DNA of 64,000 nucleotides. Origin: Anseranas semipalmata (Eukaryota; Chordata; Aves; Anseriformes; Anseranatidae). The stretch lies in NCBI GenBank assembly GCA_013399115.1, contig VXAA01005633.1, positions 699,789-763,788 on the forward strand, written 5' to 3'. The notes below the pieces were generated by a model that saw only the letters and a list, made by a program, of their open reading frames with translations, was not told where the DNA came from and ran no database searches. The position numbers were made by a program, and so were the translations under genes. Shown here in pieces: positions 10,136-24,600 of the stretch (positions within the stretch are counted from its first letter, which is position 1; every line of letters begins with the position of its first letter).

Positions 10136-13100
10136 TAAAAATGAGATAAAATGTTGTAGCTCTGTCTAGAATGCAACACAGTAAAACATTGGTTCCTTTT
10201 CTCATAAAACATTCAATTTACAGGTTAAAATTCATGCAAAATTTTAAATATGTAAACAGAGATTTTCATTGCTGTGACAGCCCTTAAAAACAGTCAAATA
10301 CATAAAGTGCTGGCATTATTGAAAAGCTGTGTAGAAACCTGATTTGTATCCAAAGTCAGTTAATCTCTTTCCAAAACGCATTATAAATAAGAATTGATTT
10401 GGTAACATTTTAAAATTGTATTATCAAGAAAGCCAGGTCTAAACGTACCATTTTAACTTGATTTGCCATTTCTCATTATCATTTTACTATTTATTTTGTC
10501 CCATTTTTCAATTGAATGACTTAAGTATTGCCCTTGAGATGCTCCTATTTATAGCATATCTTAGAATTTATTAGGTTCACAAAAACTCAGTCGATGATGT
10601 TGACCTTTACAAGAAAGAATCACTCAGGCTCCTTAATTCCATTTCACTGCATTGCAGTGGTAGCTATCTTTCTCCATTTTATCTAAATTTTACTTACTAA
10701 TTTCACTATCCTAAGGCTGTCTCAAATGAGAGGACATTTTCAAGCTTCAGTTTTTTCATAGCTTCTTTATTAAATGTAAATGTTCTCCTTTTGTAGTTTT
10801 CCTTTTCATTAAAATTTAGGACAACAGACAAACTATCTAAGAAAAAAAAATACTAGTTTGTGAATTCTGATTGTAAGATATATCTGCAAAGGCAGAGAAG
10901 CCTTACCTTCCAGAAAAGCATGGCCAAGTTCCATCGAAGAATCAAGCTGAAAGAATGACCAGCTGGGTCATCTTACACTAATGTGGGTTATCTACTTCAA
11001 TATGAATAGAAAGAACAGGAACACTAGAAATACCAGCATACAAGAAAAAAAAAATTATATATATATATATATGCAAAACTGAATCAACTTAGTAGATTAT
11101 GAAGAGGTTAAGTAAAATGTCAGCACAAGGAGGAACATACATCACTGAAAAACTTCAGCGTACAGAGCTGATAGTGTGACTACTGATTCTCAGAAAAGAA
11201 GGTGATGGCAGGTTAATTAACCACATTTCACGTATCTGCAGAAAGATCACAAAAGGAGCAGAGATTCAGAAATGGTAGTAAAAGCTGCTATACTTTAATT
11301 TTCAGAGCAGAAATTGGCATGGAGTTTGTTTGTAATTACTGTTACTAACTGCTGACTGTTTCATTCTGGCATTCAGGAGTATTTGCCTGGTGAGCAATGC
11401 CTGAACGCAGAGGTTCATTTAAAAAATCAAGGGAAGCTAGAAGGATAACAAGCCCAGACAGAATCAGAATATTTACTCAACCAGAGCTAAATTCAAAAGC
11501 AAAAACTCCAGTGCAATGACAGAATGAATTTACCATTGCATACAATGGTAAATTTACCATTGTCACAAGGAAATTTTGCCACATAGAAGGATCATGGGAG
11601 ATCATGGTTCCATAGTTCCAACATTTCCCACCTCTTCTAGTGATTACAAAAAAAGGATGCAAAAATGTTTCCTCTCTGCAAACATAATGTCCTTGCCATC
11701 TTGCAGGGTATCTCTGCTACCCAGTCACTCCATAACCTTGGCTGCCAGGAGAGCTACTGGAACACATGTGGGAAATGGCAGTAAGAGGCAGACAAGCATC
11801 CCAGCCCCAATGAGGCATCACAATGTAAATGAAGTGATGTCCAGATCTAGACCCTAGAAAACTCTCCTCCTCTCCAGTTTAGACAGGCAAGCCTACTAGT
11901 TTACAGCATGCGTTTGCAGAAAAATGGACAGTACCTTACAGACCCTGGGGGCACTCTTAACCATCCCTGCAGTGTGTGGTACTCTGGGAGGTACCCAGCA
12001 ATTGTAATAACTGAAATTACAATACCTAATGTCTACCCCGTGATAGCAAATCAGTTTATTACTATACAAAATAGGGATAACACCTAAGGACCATTTCATT
12101 TTGTCATATACAGATTAAGACAGAGATCTGCAATAATAAAACTGCAATAGAAAAATAGGAGGCAGGAATATATCCTTCTAGGTTATACTTATCAATTAAG
12201 ATTTCTCCAGTTGCTTGTACACAGGTGCCAGCTTGTGGTATTGGGTTATTCACCTCCTCACCCTGAAGGTGGGAATTTTCCAGAAAGAACAACACCTTAT
12301 CAGCTTATACGGTCAGAGATGGCTGTCCCTGCTGTCACCTTTGACACATTGGAAAATCTCCTTTTCTATAAGGGTTTGCCACTTCATCTTTTGTGACAAG
12401 TCACATGGCAGTGTGAGAAACGAGGTTATTTTCCTTTCCATTCATCCTTGATGTTTCCATGAGTCACACATCCATTGGATCCCTCAGCTACTTTTCCCAT
12501 GAGTATTTCTAGGGAGGTGAAAAAGAAAGGAGGGTGAAATTTGTCATCTTATAGACAAGTCTCTGGAGTGTGCTATTTATGGGACACATCTACCTTCTCA
12601 CTGACCTTGCCTCCTTTGCAAGTTTATATATCCATTAGAATTTATTAACTATGAATACATTAGGCTCCAGGTGCATTACAAAGTGTCTAGAAAACATATT
12701 TTAATAAAATATCCAAACAGCATGTCCAGATAATGCCTGCAATGTCCCCATATGTCTTACTACACAGATCACACAACTTAGTACGTCCTGGTACAATATG
12801 ACCTGCAATAGGCATCATCAGCTATATTCATTAGTGTTTAAGACAGGACAAAAAGGCAAGCTACTAGTAAGTGCTTTCAGTTTTCTAACTGTTCTATTTG
12901 CTGTTTAAGAGCATAATATTTTAATTAAGATTTTTTTCCCCCATTATGGAAATAATTTTGAAGCAACTTTCCTCCTGGTTGCTTAAGCAGGTTCATTACA
13001 ATGCAGTGCAATTTACCCAGCTGGACAGGTCTGCAGGTGGCCAGAAACCCATTAGAGAGGTATCTACCTACTACAGGGGAAACTAATATTCAGGAGACAG

Positions 13101-15830
13101 GAAATCTCACTGGGACTTCGATTTTGCCAGGCATTAACACAGTTGACTGGGTAGCAGGTGGCTGGAAGCATAAATTTCCCTGTAACTTATTTATTAGGGC
13201 TCCCTTGCCTCCCTCCTTCTAGAATTATAACATGCTCTTGGCATTGATAAACCCCAGCAAGGGCACACTGTAAAGGCACAATTAGCAAAGTCTTGATAAA
13301 TATTTTTTATCTGTTTGACCTAAACTCTTTGAGCCAAACTGGGGCCCTGTGAGGGTTATTTTTTTTCCCGAGAGGAGAAAATAAAATATTCCTATGATGC
13401 AAACCTCCTCATTTAGAAATAACATATAGCAGCTTGTCTTCCTTAACAGAACAAGAGTCAAAGAGAAATTATGTTTTTCTGTCACGGTTCCAAGCCTCTT
13501 TTCAGCCAACTTTCTGCTTGGAAAGCTCTCCATCAACTTTTTTCCTTCACCAGAACCTGCTTTTCCTCTGTGGCCTTTTTCCCTCTCTCTCTGTATATTT
13601 CCATGATGTTTTCTCTTCTATTAAAACCCTAGCCCCTCTGCTCTTTCCTGTGAAAATTGTTTGAGCCACATATGCCTGTGAGCTGTTCATATGCTTCAGT
13701 TATCTAGTGCCACAAAGGGGCTCGTCTGTAGTTTGCAATTCTCGGGAAGAAAAGCTCAGCACCACACACACCAGCTCTAAAGAGGCTTACTTGTGTGTAT
13801 AATGGGAACATAGAAAAGAAGAACATTTTCTATTTGTTCATCTCCTTCCTTCATTTTCTTTATTGTTTAAGGGACAGCTGGGAAGAAAAGCATAGAAAAC
13901 TCTCTCATGAGTGCTTTGGGGCTAGTTGTTCAAATTCCCTAGAATATTCTGAAAATTTCAGTGTTAATTCACAAATACTGAAGCGTGTACGATTGCACTA
14001 CATCACAGACGTAGTAACTTGTGAACCAGCACTCACGACACCCTCGTTTTCATGGCACACTCACCTGTTCTGCCAGAGCGACAGTGAAGTATTACATTCA
14101 TAAAATTTTTTCATGGTTCACTCAGGACAACCCCACATTCCCTCTCCAGCCCCATGACCACACTTGCCAGGAGTGGATGGCTGTGGATTTGTGCAGTACG
14201 TGACTGGGTAATCCATCCCGAGAGCCCCGTGCTGGAAGGATGCCTGCTGCCTGCCTTAGGGCTGCCTTAGTCCTCCCGCATCCCGTGTCGCACCGTCTGA
14301 CACACCGCTACCACAGGTACTGCAGAAAGAGATCCTGAAGAGGCCTGCAAGAGCTGCAGTATTCATCCTTCAAGGACAAAACTTTTTGGAAAATGCATTG
14401 CCTTATGCAAATCTAAGCAATACTTCTCCCTGCCCACTCCCTGCTAACACCCACACATTTTTTCCTGGAACTTGTAGTCTCCAAGTAAGCAACAGATGCA
14501 GAAAGTTGATACAGTTACCATAAGTTGTTTGGAGAATGGAAGTGGGTCTTATGTTTGCTTTTAAGAAATTTCATTAATAAGTAAACATATCCATAAATAT
14601 TCTGAATAAAACAGAGGCAAGAAAGACATACATCACAGCTACTTAGAAGCAGGAAAAGCAAGAAAGGATTTCTTTTCAGACTCTTCCTGTAAATTATATG
14701 GGAGAGCTGCATAAACCTTCTTTGACCTGTTTTAGCCATATGCTGTGTTTTCCTGTTAAAATATTCACATACAATTAAGTATCCACAGGCAGAGAGGAAC
14801 AGAGCTCGTGGAGATGTAGGAGGAGTCTGCCACAGGAACAAACTCCTTCTCCCTCACAACGCAAATTACAAAAATCTGTAAAACAGCCAATGTAAATTCA
14901 ATCTGTTGAAAGCTGGCTCTAGCTTATTGCCATTTTCTTTGTCCTTTCTCCGAAATGATTTCAACTTTTCTATACTAAAGTCTGCACACAGAAAACAAAT
15001 CATTACACTTATTTTTTGTTCTCTCAGCCCTTTAGTACCACATACCATTACTAGACAAATCCTGCATTTTTTATTCACACATATTTCATCTTAATGCCAG
15101 TGTAAGGTCTTTTAAATTGAGATGTTAAATAATAAACTTGACCACAAATATACAGCCATTGCAATAATCTCACATCAGATCTTCAGACACTATAATGATA
15201 AGAGCTTTAGAAGACTAGAAAGATACTGCTAAGGACACTTAAAACATAATTACAAAGGAAATTCTATCAGCTGTGTTTTCTCCTAAAAAATAAAATAACA
15301 CACAAAAGCAAACAAAAACCCCATCTTTTCTTCAGAACCTTCAGTTCTTTGCCTTCTTTGCACATGGAAAAGGAACAGGCCATTTTGCAATCTCTTGACC
15401 CCAGTGAAAATGCCTCCATCAATCTCAGTGGCTCATGTTTGGCCTCAAAATATTTTCTTCATAGCTGTGTTGTATAAATGAGAATCATTCCCCCTTTGGA
15501 GTACATAGAGCAAACAAGGTGTGAGAAGGGGTCACCACGCATGAGGATGGGCAGCCCTGAGTTGATCCTTCTCGGCACGCTGGAACTGCCCAGCCAGAAA
15601 CCTGGAAGGCAGGGGCAAAGTGTCCCAGTCTGCTGGGACAGCATTTTCTGCAGCATTTTCCTCTGCTCAAAACACACCTGAGGGAGAAGAGCGTGCTTGG
15701 ACCCTGTTTTGTTCAGAGCCAGAGACCGCTTGTGCTTCCACCTTGAGAGCCACTGGGCACAACACGCAGTCGGACTCAGAGCTGGTCCCAAAGCCTCTCT
15801 TGCTCGTTCTCCCACGTGTCTTGCATTTAC
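10136..15830. other. Intergenic DNA, no gene recognised
   Basis: Very AT-rich to about 11.1 kb, then ordinary. A small GC/CpG patch occurs at 14190-14330. The region 15460-15830 is more GC-rich than its surroundings and continues into the minus-strand candidate exon. No transposon was recognised. Confidence 0.55.
11045..11072. repeat. A-run followed by (TA)n
   Basis: An A-run passing into an alternating TA tract of about nine units. A simple low-complexity sequence. Confidence 0.85.
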
Positions 15831-16025
15831 CAGTCTGTGGTGGCTCTGCATCGATAGGACGGTCAGAGAGCACTGCCTCGCTCAGGCTGTGCTGGAGGCC
15901 AGTGGTGAAGGCACTAGCCTGGGAAGTGCAGATTTTTCTTGAGGAAATGTCCAGCTTCTGAGAAGTCTCCTGAGCAGCTCCAAGGTAAGCAAAGGACATC
16001 ACATCCTCAGCAACTGGGCACCTAC
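15831..16025 (-). CDS. Candidate unannotated exon, minus strand (unidentified)
   Basis: I do not recognise this protein. On the minus strand a T-run followed by CCAG (acceptor ending at 16026) precedes a 195-nt open frame that ends at a GTAAAT donor-like site (15830). The exon would be phase 1-1 and divisible by three. Its translation has normal, soluble-protein composition, for example VAEDVMSFAYLGAAQETSQK early and LSEAVLSDRPIDAEPPQT at the end, with many codons ending in C or G. The frame stays open to 15667, where a second donor-like CAG|GTGTGT also occurs. Against this: the T-run is part of an A/T microsatellite, the frame is also open upstream, and no partner exon was found. It could be chance, a decayed gene, or an exon of a transcript diverging from the CpG island. 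Confidence 0.25.
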
Positions 16026-18465
16026 CTGGAAAAAAAAAAATATATATATATATGTACTTAATTCCAGATCATCAAGACACCAACTTTAAATTCAGCCATG
16101 TGTCAGACACCTCTTCAGCATCCTGAGACTTAGTGTGTGTTGTTGGTTGGTGTCAGAACACTCTGTTCCACATGTGGGAGCCCTACAGCAACCTACATAA
16201 GCTGCTAAGCTCCCAGTTTAAGCAGTGGAAAAAACATTTCATTCACTTGTGCTACATAGGTCTTCAGGGGTACTCTGTCTCTGCAGTGGTTGCACATGCC
16301 TATGCACCTCATTTCAGCAACCTGCATTCCCCCTGCCAAGACTAAACACCCACTCACAAGGTTTTTCTTTGCCTAAATAAAGATGGCAGGTGATCGGAAT
16401 CTGGCCTAATACCACATAAAAAACAGCGTAGCTGAATCATCCCTCAAAATGTATTCAGTTTAATTATCTGGTAGGAAAAACAACTTTGTTCATGATGTTG
16501 ATCCTTTATGGAGTGAAGTTAATGCAAGCTGTAGCATGTGATGCAAGCTATACATTTCGCTTGTTTCTTCTCTAATATGTTTTGTCTTAATCTTTTTTTT
16601 AAGTCTCCCTATTGCTTTTTTCCCCTTTGCATTTAGGCAAAAGTATTGTTTACTATCTCATTAAGCTCAACTGAGAACAATCGCAAGCTCCATTAGACTA
16701 CACTGGCAATATATGGCTTTAATTATTTTCTTTTTTCATAGAAAACTCACACTGGAGCAGAGCAGCAAAGTGGTTGTGACATCTTTCTACAAACTCTTAA
16801 GTGTGAATGTGTGTGGTGGGAATGGGGCAGGGGGAGGGCCGATGGAGGGGCAGGAGAATGCAGAACGGTTCTTTGTAATTTTTTTGGGGGGGAGAAGAAT
16901 CTTGATGAAATATTTTTGTATACCACATATGCTAAAAGCATGTCCATCTTTAATGACATCTGGTCAGAATTATACATTCAAGCACACACTAAAATCTAAA
17001 TCAGATCATTAGTTACTTCTTGAGATGATAATCATATTTTTATTAAAACATTTAAGGAGTTTTGGGCTGATAGGTTTCCATAACACCTAATTTGTAAGCC
17101 ATATTCTGCTATTCCTGTATTTGCTGTTTAGCCTATCTTATGGCACAGTAAAAAGTCCTGCCATCTGGCAGAACAATCACAACCTTCCAAATTAGAACAT
17201 AATTCTATGCTTTCTTGGTTTGTTTCCTTGGCAAAGCTTTTGTCCCAAAATATGAATTCTCCTCACAAGCTAGAAAATATTTCCTAAGATATTTAGAGCC
17301 AAAAACTTCGGTACTGCCTCTTCTTCCCAACTCACACTGCTTCTAAAGGCAGTGTGAAAAAGGGGCCTCAGCATCCTTAATATTCTTGGCTTTTACTTCA
17401 TCAAGGCTTTTCTGTTGAATCATTCAATATTGTTGATATGAGAATTCTTGTGCTGGCAAGATGGTTTTCCTCTTTCAAGGGATCATAAAACAGTCTTATG
17501 CATTGAGAGGATCTTTATTCATATCCTATATAGTAGACCTGATTCCACTGGCAAGCTTGCTGAGGTCTAAATCTTGGCCTCCCTTTTTCAACTCCAAGAT
17601 ATTTGCCATTACTTCACCTCTAAAGAACTATAATTTTTTTCCATTCTCCCCTAAACATACTTGAAGAAAAGGCTTGAATGCTGCCCATAAGTCAGTTTAA
17701 CAGTATATATGCAGCCTGTGTATGCCCTGCAGAGAGGTCAGTAGAGTCTGCATGAAGCCTCCAGGTGGGACAAGGGCAACTGCACTGACTTTTCCCACAG
17801 GCAAGAGACTATTCACTGCGGAGGCATGGGACAGCTTTGCAGCGAGCTGTGAATGCTCTTTACGCCTTCAGCTTCCTCACAGTTTCCAGATATTTTTCAA
17901 ACTAGCCAATTAGGTCCTGTGAATTGGCATAACACCATTGACTTTCTGTCAATTTAGTGAAGACTTCAGCCTATTGTTTCCATTCCAGACTCCATTTCCT
18001 TAAAACAAACAGTTGGTGAGTGTAAGCAGTAATGTATAAATATGCACAGAACTCCAGAAATTTCCAAAATTATAACTCAATTGTTCTGCTGGGATCTCTG
18101 GTTCTCAGGGGCCCTTAGCCTTTGTCAGTGAAATCCTGATGGTTAGGAACAGATAACTTAATTACCTTGAAATTAAGGTTTCAGCCTCAGTGTTACCTAG
18201 CAATATGTGCATTGAAAGCATTATGTTTTAAAAGCCATTTGAAAGCATGGGAAGGTTGCCAGCTATTCAAATATTGTCATAGCTCTGATTTTTTTCCAGT
18301 TCCCCTGATATGTACTCAGAAATGAGACCAAAGGAGGAAAGATAGCTGGGATCAATGCATCTCCGTTTATATATCCTGAAAACTTTCGAACCAAAATCTG
18401 TACCTGGATTTGGTTTGGGCATTTGGGTACCCTCACTTCACACCAGGGAATAAGCACATCCATCT
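16026..18465. other. Intergenic DNA, nothing recognised
   Basis: AT-rich sequence with a G-rich patch near 16815-16845 and a short G8 run near 16890. No coding signal. Confidence 0.6.
16030..16053. repeat. A-run followed by (TA)n
   Basis: A11 then an alternating TA tract. On the minus strand this T-run doubles as the pyrimidine tract of the candidate exon at 15831-16025, which is a reason for caution about that exon. Confidence 0.85.
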
Positions 18466-18515
18466 TAGAATAGAATAGAATAGAATAGAATAGAATAGAA
18501 TAGAATAGAATAGAA
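18466..18515. repeat. (TAGAA)10 microsatellite
   Basis: Ten perfect 5-bp units, 50 bp in all, directly joined to a minus-strand CR1 3' end. It is likely to vary in length between individuals. Confidence 0.95.
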
Positions 18516-18604
18516 TCATTTAGGTTGGAAAAGACCTCTAAGATCATCTAGTCCAACCTTTAACCTAGCACTGCCTAGTCCATCATTAAACCATGCCACT
18601 AAGT
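18466..18604 (-). mobile_element. CR1 3'-end fragment with expanded tail
   Basis: Positions 18516-18604 are the reverse complement of a CR1 3' end (TAGGTTGGAAAAGACCTCTA, AGATCATCTAGTCCAACC). The tail side is replaced by ten perfect TAGAA units at 18466-18515. The CR1 tail unit seems to have expanded as a pentanucleotide microsatellite. Confidence 0.93.
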
Positions 18605-21600
18605 TTTGCATAGTATTATCTTCTCTCTGCAGCCTGGAGGAGGAAGGTTCATATTAAATCTGATGGACCGGAGCCTTATAAACCCACCTTTTGTAATGAG
18701 GAGGTTTATCGGAGTTTCTCTGACATGCCTACATGTTTGCCATAGTGATTATACAATTTGCTGTGGATTTCTACCTTCTGGGCCTCACTGTGGAGGTTCA
18801 ATCTCAGGGAAGATGAAAGCCCAAGAACGAGTGGTTAGACCTTAAAGGATTCACCTGTGAGCCCTAATTCATCCACCATGCCATCACATCACAGATCTAC
18901 CTGTCTGTCTACCACCAGGCCTGTTAGCTCTCTCCAAACTAAATCCTTTCTTTCAAACACATCTTTGCTGCCAACTCCACCATCCCTGTAAGGAGACAAA
19001 GGGCACCAGTTTTCATCTCAGGTGATGCGCTCTTGTTTGTATATCTGTTTGCTGTGTCTCACCACTGCTTCTGCAGTCCAATTGTGCAGTCTTTGGGACA
19101 GAGCCCGTCATTTTGTGCTGTGGCTGCTATGATGGGGTCCTGCTCCAAGGCAGAGGATGCTAGGCTATAAGATAATAAAAACAAATAAATAAGACTCTGG
19201 GCAGCCCTCGTCCTGCTTCACATTACAGAGCTCGGAAGTTTCTTACATATTTTTGCCCCAGAGAGAAACTTATACCTCACTCAAATGTGACCGGCCATGA
19301 TAACTCAAACCGAGAAAGACTCTATGTTTTTTTTTCACACAAATGTTCTCCATCTTAATATCCTGCATTCTCTTCCATGGAAACATCTTCAGAGATGGAT
19401 GGAATTAAATAGGAAATGATGGATCACTGAGACCAAACAATGTGGAAGGTCAGAGGAAAGGGTAAATATCCTTGTAGATATCTACCCCTTCCCCTCCTGT
19501 CCCAGAATGGAGCAACCCCTCTCTTCAAAGTGATGAGAAAACTCCACTGCACAACCCTCAGCATTCTCCCTTCCACCACTGCTAACAATCCCCTAGGACG
19601 CTGCCATAAAGAACTTGCTCATTTGAATTAAAACAGTGTTTGTACCGAAATACAGAAGTAGCTCATTAAACTTTTCTTAGATAAATTGTTTAGACTAAGT
19701 AATTCTCTCCTTTCCTCCCCTTGTGTTGCCAGCCTATTGTTTATAGCCAGCACTCCAGTCTGCGTGTGATGAAAATGCTGATGTGTTTCCTGAGTTACAG
19801 ACCCAAGCTTTATCTCATCTTTCATTTAGGAAACTGGCTGCTTTATCATTTTATGCTGCTGTGTGCAATGTTTATTTTTTCACCATTATTAACATTGTAT
19901 AGGAGGATGTGCCCAGCCCAATCAGCTGTTAGTTGTATTGTGCATACTACATACACAGACACACACACATACAAAAATTGAAATACATAGTGTTTGGGGA
20001 CATCTACACACAGTTCACAAATTCCCTTTGATACTGGGGACAGTCTCTGGGTGTCATTGTCAATGTGTATCTGTGTGTCTATGTCCTTCACACACTACAC
20101 TGGGGACTGTGGGGTTTTCTGGTATTCTCTGCTGTGTTTTACTTCCCTATTTATATCAAAAGCCTCAGGATATGACAAGGAAAACTCCCACCCTTTGCAC
20201 AGAGTTAATGATGATCACCTATTCTGCTCGAGTCCTCTTAGAAAGAAATAACTTATCCCCAGGTTTTCCTCTGTTTGAATTCCAGGGGAGAAATTACTAA
20301 GCAGTGACTCATCTGATGGACCATAAAGGCGGCAAAGGGGGCTGGGGGCTATAGATGAATCTTTTGCTAGCTATTCTGGTCAATAAACAACTAAATGAAA
20401 AAGAGACATAGTCCATGACTTAGAGAAGTAACATTTATGAGAAAAAGAATCCTGAATGTCCGATAGGATTTTGATTTAAATCAGAAGAATGCACAAGTGC
20501 TTAGGAAAGGGGATGGGTACTTACTCTTTGGTCTACAAGATATTTCTTGGTTTTGGTCAAGTCGATTGATTTTTTTTTTAATAATTTTGAAACGCTTGTA
20601 TAACTTTTTGCTTAAATTACTGAGGTAAACATTGAGGGAAAAGGTACTACAATATTAGAAAGAGTAGAGTTTATGGAGGCCAAAAGTAACTGAATTAAAA
20701 GATGTCATTGCTGTGAAGACATAAAATTGCCTGTCTTGGGTTGTGTGTTGCCTGTGAGGATAAATCTGAAACATTCTCATCTGTGATAGTCATTGCAATT
20801 ATTTTTGTTACTGTTCTTATCAAATATGATGGATTCATTGTATGCATAGAGTGGATAGACATGGATTTCTGAGGAATCCCCAAAATAAGGTTATCATACT
20901 TTTTTAATGTGAGGCAGCTGAATTACTTTTAGTGGTTCTATCAATTGTTGTTCTTGAATGACTACTCATAGTGCTTTCTAATAATAAGCATTTTTCATTA
21001 TGAATTTTACCTACAACCATAGAATACACACAGAATGAGTTACCAATTTAGCCTTTCTTCCTACATTGTTTATCTATGTTTGCTTGTGCTGACCTTCCTT
21101 CGGAAAGAATACCTTTCCAAAATAATTTACATTTAAACTAAACTGAAACAAACGAGCCTGACAAAAATACGGCTTGTCAAAATCCAGCTTAAACTTTGAC
21201 TTGTTGTTCAGGTCTGCTTCCTTCCTTCCCCACACCCAGCAGTATTTGCTTTCTCTAATTCAAATATTTTCAATTCCATTTAATGTTCCCTTTTTCAACC
21301 GCTCACTTCCTCATTAATGCATAGAACAACATATGGTTTCAAATGTTTACCCTGTGGTCACCCATAAAACTCACATAAGCACCAGAGGAAAATGACAATC
21401 TTCAAGGCTTAGTTCTCTGACACTCGGGCCATGTGGATTTAATTTTCTGAATTTTCACCAATTTTTCTTTATAAACTTGGTGAAGTCCAAACCATCTTGG
21501 TATTACTGCATTCCCTGCAAGTTTCTCAGCTCTTCAGTCGTATTTTGTTTACGCCATTTATAATTAGCCTGTTACTAACTGTAACACCCATCTCCAAGCA

Positions 21601-24600
21601 TTCACTTGAGTTATTTTTGGATCAATAAAAACAGACATATTGGAAATGAGACATAATAAATCAGATAGTGTAGAAAGTTTAGAAAGACAAGCATGTAGAC
21701 CACTTCTTCTCATTGTGAGGATGGTGTCTCCTGCAGGGCCCCTGGACACGAGGCCAACACAGTACTGAAATAGGATTTGAACTATGTTGAGTCTATATTC
21801 AGACCTTCAGCTGCAGCACAGGAACATTCAGTTCATTCGCTTTAAGCCATATTTCTGTTCTTCACGTTCAGGGACTGTCACAGCACTGATTTGATCCTTG
21901 CTATATTCTAGTGCAACCCACAGGGGTTATTTTAACTGTGGTATCCATTTGTAATCTGAAAGACCTGCTTTAGTGCTCTCTCCTCCCGCTGTTCCCTTTT
22001 CTTCCTTCCCTTCACCCAGCCTTGTGCCATGACCAAGCATATGACTTGCAAGCCTTTTGCACAGGTTTGTCTTGTCAAACGCAGGCTGTGGGACATCCGT
22101 CCTGTAGGGGACATCTCCTGTAAGGGACATCCAGAGGACGCCTCCGGCAATCCTCCTCAGAAAACCTACTTCATATGAGGAACACTAGATGGCACCCAAC
22201 AACCACTGTATTATATCTTGGTTCAGAAACCAAAAATCGGTTTCAAAGCATCAGCCTGAAATGTAACTAAAGGACTGAGTACAAAACACGAGTCTAAGCA
22301 CACTATAAAAACCCACTGGGAAGATAACCTTTCTAATAAAACCTCTTCCTCCATCAGAATTATTATTGTTCTATTTATAACTCTGCCTAATTTGGCAGCT
22401 TCAGAAAGTAAACACAGATTTTATTTAGTGTCTTGTTGAGAGGCAAGGGAATAGTGTCATTTCAGTGCAATATAAAATAATAGCGTGGCAAGCAAAGGAA
22501 AGCCCACTTGGCTCAGCAGCATCTGCAATTCAAAAGGCAACTGCTGGGACAAGATTCAAGCGATATAATAATCTCTCACGTGGTTTCCATTAAAGGATCT
22601 GTCTTTCAGTTTGTAAGTAAAATCAAGCACTTACTTATACTCTTTATATACTGATAAGTATTTTTTTCTCATCCTAAAAGATCTAAAAACCCAGGGAAAC
22701 ACACATTTTGCTATTCCAAATTCACATGCTGTATTGTACTAGTGTTTAGCATGGGTCTGTTTAATTCTGGAAAAAAAAATAACTTTCTTTTGGTCAAAAT
22801 ACTCCTTTATATTCCATTGTTCATAAAAACTCAGCACATAATAAGGAAAAGCATTTATAGGGCTCTTTATAGACCATTTCCAAAAGACTAAGCCTATCAA
22901 TTCCTGGTGCCGCTTTACAATCATCACATTAGTATAAAGTGGTGCAACTTCTATGTGTGGGTAAGGTTATAATTTAACTGAAAAGATGCGAACTTTCAAC
23001 TTCCTGTGAACTGTTAGTAATTGCCACAGCTTCTTTGAAACCATGTCCATGATTACTTGAGAAAGATCCAATTCTAAACTCACCAAAGCAGGAAGCCATA
23101 AACACCAGTTTGGTGGAAGGAGAGGTTAAATCCTTCCTTGCTTGGATTAACAAATAATAAATGATGTAAGGGTGGGGAAAGGAGACTTGACTCTGAATAA
23201 TTCCCTACTCCTTTTCCTCAGAGATGGGCTAGGAAGAGGCCTAGTGGTCCCCAGGAGGGGTCTCTCTTCTGTGAAAGCATCCCCAAGATGTAGAGCTAAG
23301 ACCAGTTTAAAGCACTTGAGAGGTGACTCAGAAAGGGAGAAAGCAGCCTTCACTGCTAACCAGAATCCCTGGCAGAGATGAGTGTTGGGGTATTTTTTTA
23401 CTTTCATTTCCATTCATGTATTTTTACATGTTCTGCAATTCTTGTTACCAGTTTTCAACTGAGTAAATAAGTAGTTTTATTTGTGTTTAACTTACTCTGG
23501 TCTGTGTCAAGAGTAACTGGCTGAACCCTACAGTACTGCATTCCTCCAGGATGGCAATCCTTAAAAAAAAAATAAGGTCCTGGGCATCTCTTCTCTGTGC
23601 CTCATACAACAAGGCATGTTTCCACATAGTTGCGGGACCGGTCTGAGATGGAAAAGTAGAGGCCTTGGGAGAAGAATTTATGCCTGCAAGTGTCATTAAC
23701 CTAGAAAGTTATCTGGCAGTAAGTGAAAGAGAGAGGGAAAGAGCACAGATAAATCAATGGGATTTTTAAGGGATATGTAATAGTAATTAATGCTATTTTA
23801 TTTTTCAGTTTTAAATTAAACTCCTTTCCTACCAAGCATTCCAGTCTATTTGAGTTAAGTAATATCTGTTTCAAGGATTCCATAGTAAGAAAACTGATGA
23901 AAAATTTGTAGTACTATGTAAATCCGTATTCCAGCTTACAGGAAGTACACTTCGAAAAATACTATTGCAAGCTTGTGTGTGTTGACAATTTGCTTGTAAC
24001 AGCTGCATATAATTCAGTTCTCCCACCTTTTATAAAAAGCCATAAATTTTTATGTTACTTGGAACTATGGTTACTAATCTATATGTTTGTTGCTTGAAAT
24101 GAATGGGANTTTTTGTAAGATGGTGGGTTTTGGGGGGGGGGGGGGGGTGATTTTTTAATTATCCAGCAGATTTCATGCAAGATATTTGCTAGATTTAAGC
24201 CATCTATATATCCACTTCTTCTGTATGTCTTTCGTGTCCATACCATGATACAAATTCATCTCAGAAAATACTTAGTTTTTCACAAACAGATTTTTACAGA
24301 CATCTCATGGGAACTTAATATCAGCAGATTAATGAAGATTGATTGGAGGCTTCCTAACATCATGAGAACAACTGAACATACCTCTCCCAGGAATGAGGGT
24401 AGTGTGAGAAGCAACCATAAGGGGCAGAGATCCTGCACCTGGGACAAGTTGTGCACTGATAAAACTCTACCACTTTCAGAGCTACACTTAGTACCTCTGC
24501 ATGATGACCAATTACATGCAATTTTACCAAACTGACAGGAAATGAGTGAAATAACAAGCTGTTCCTTTACAAAGGCATTCAGTATTGAAGAGTTAGATGC

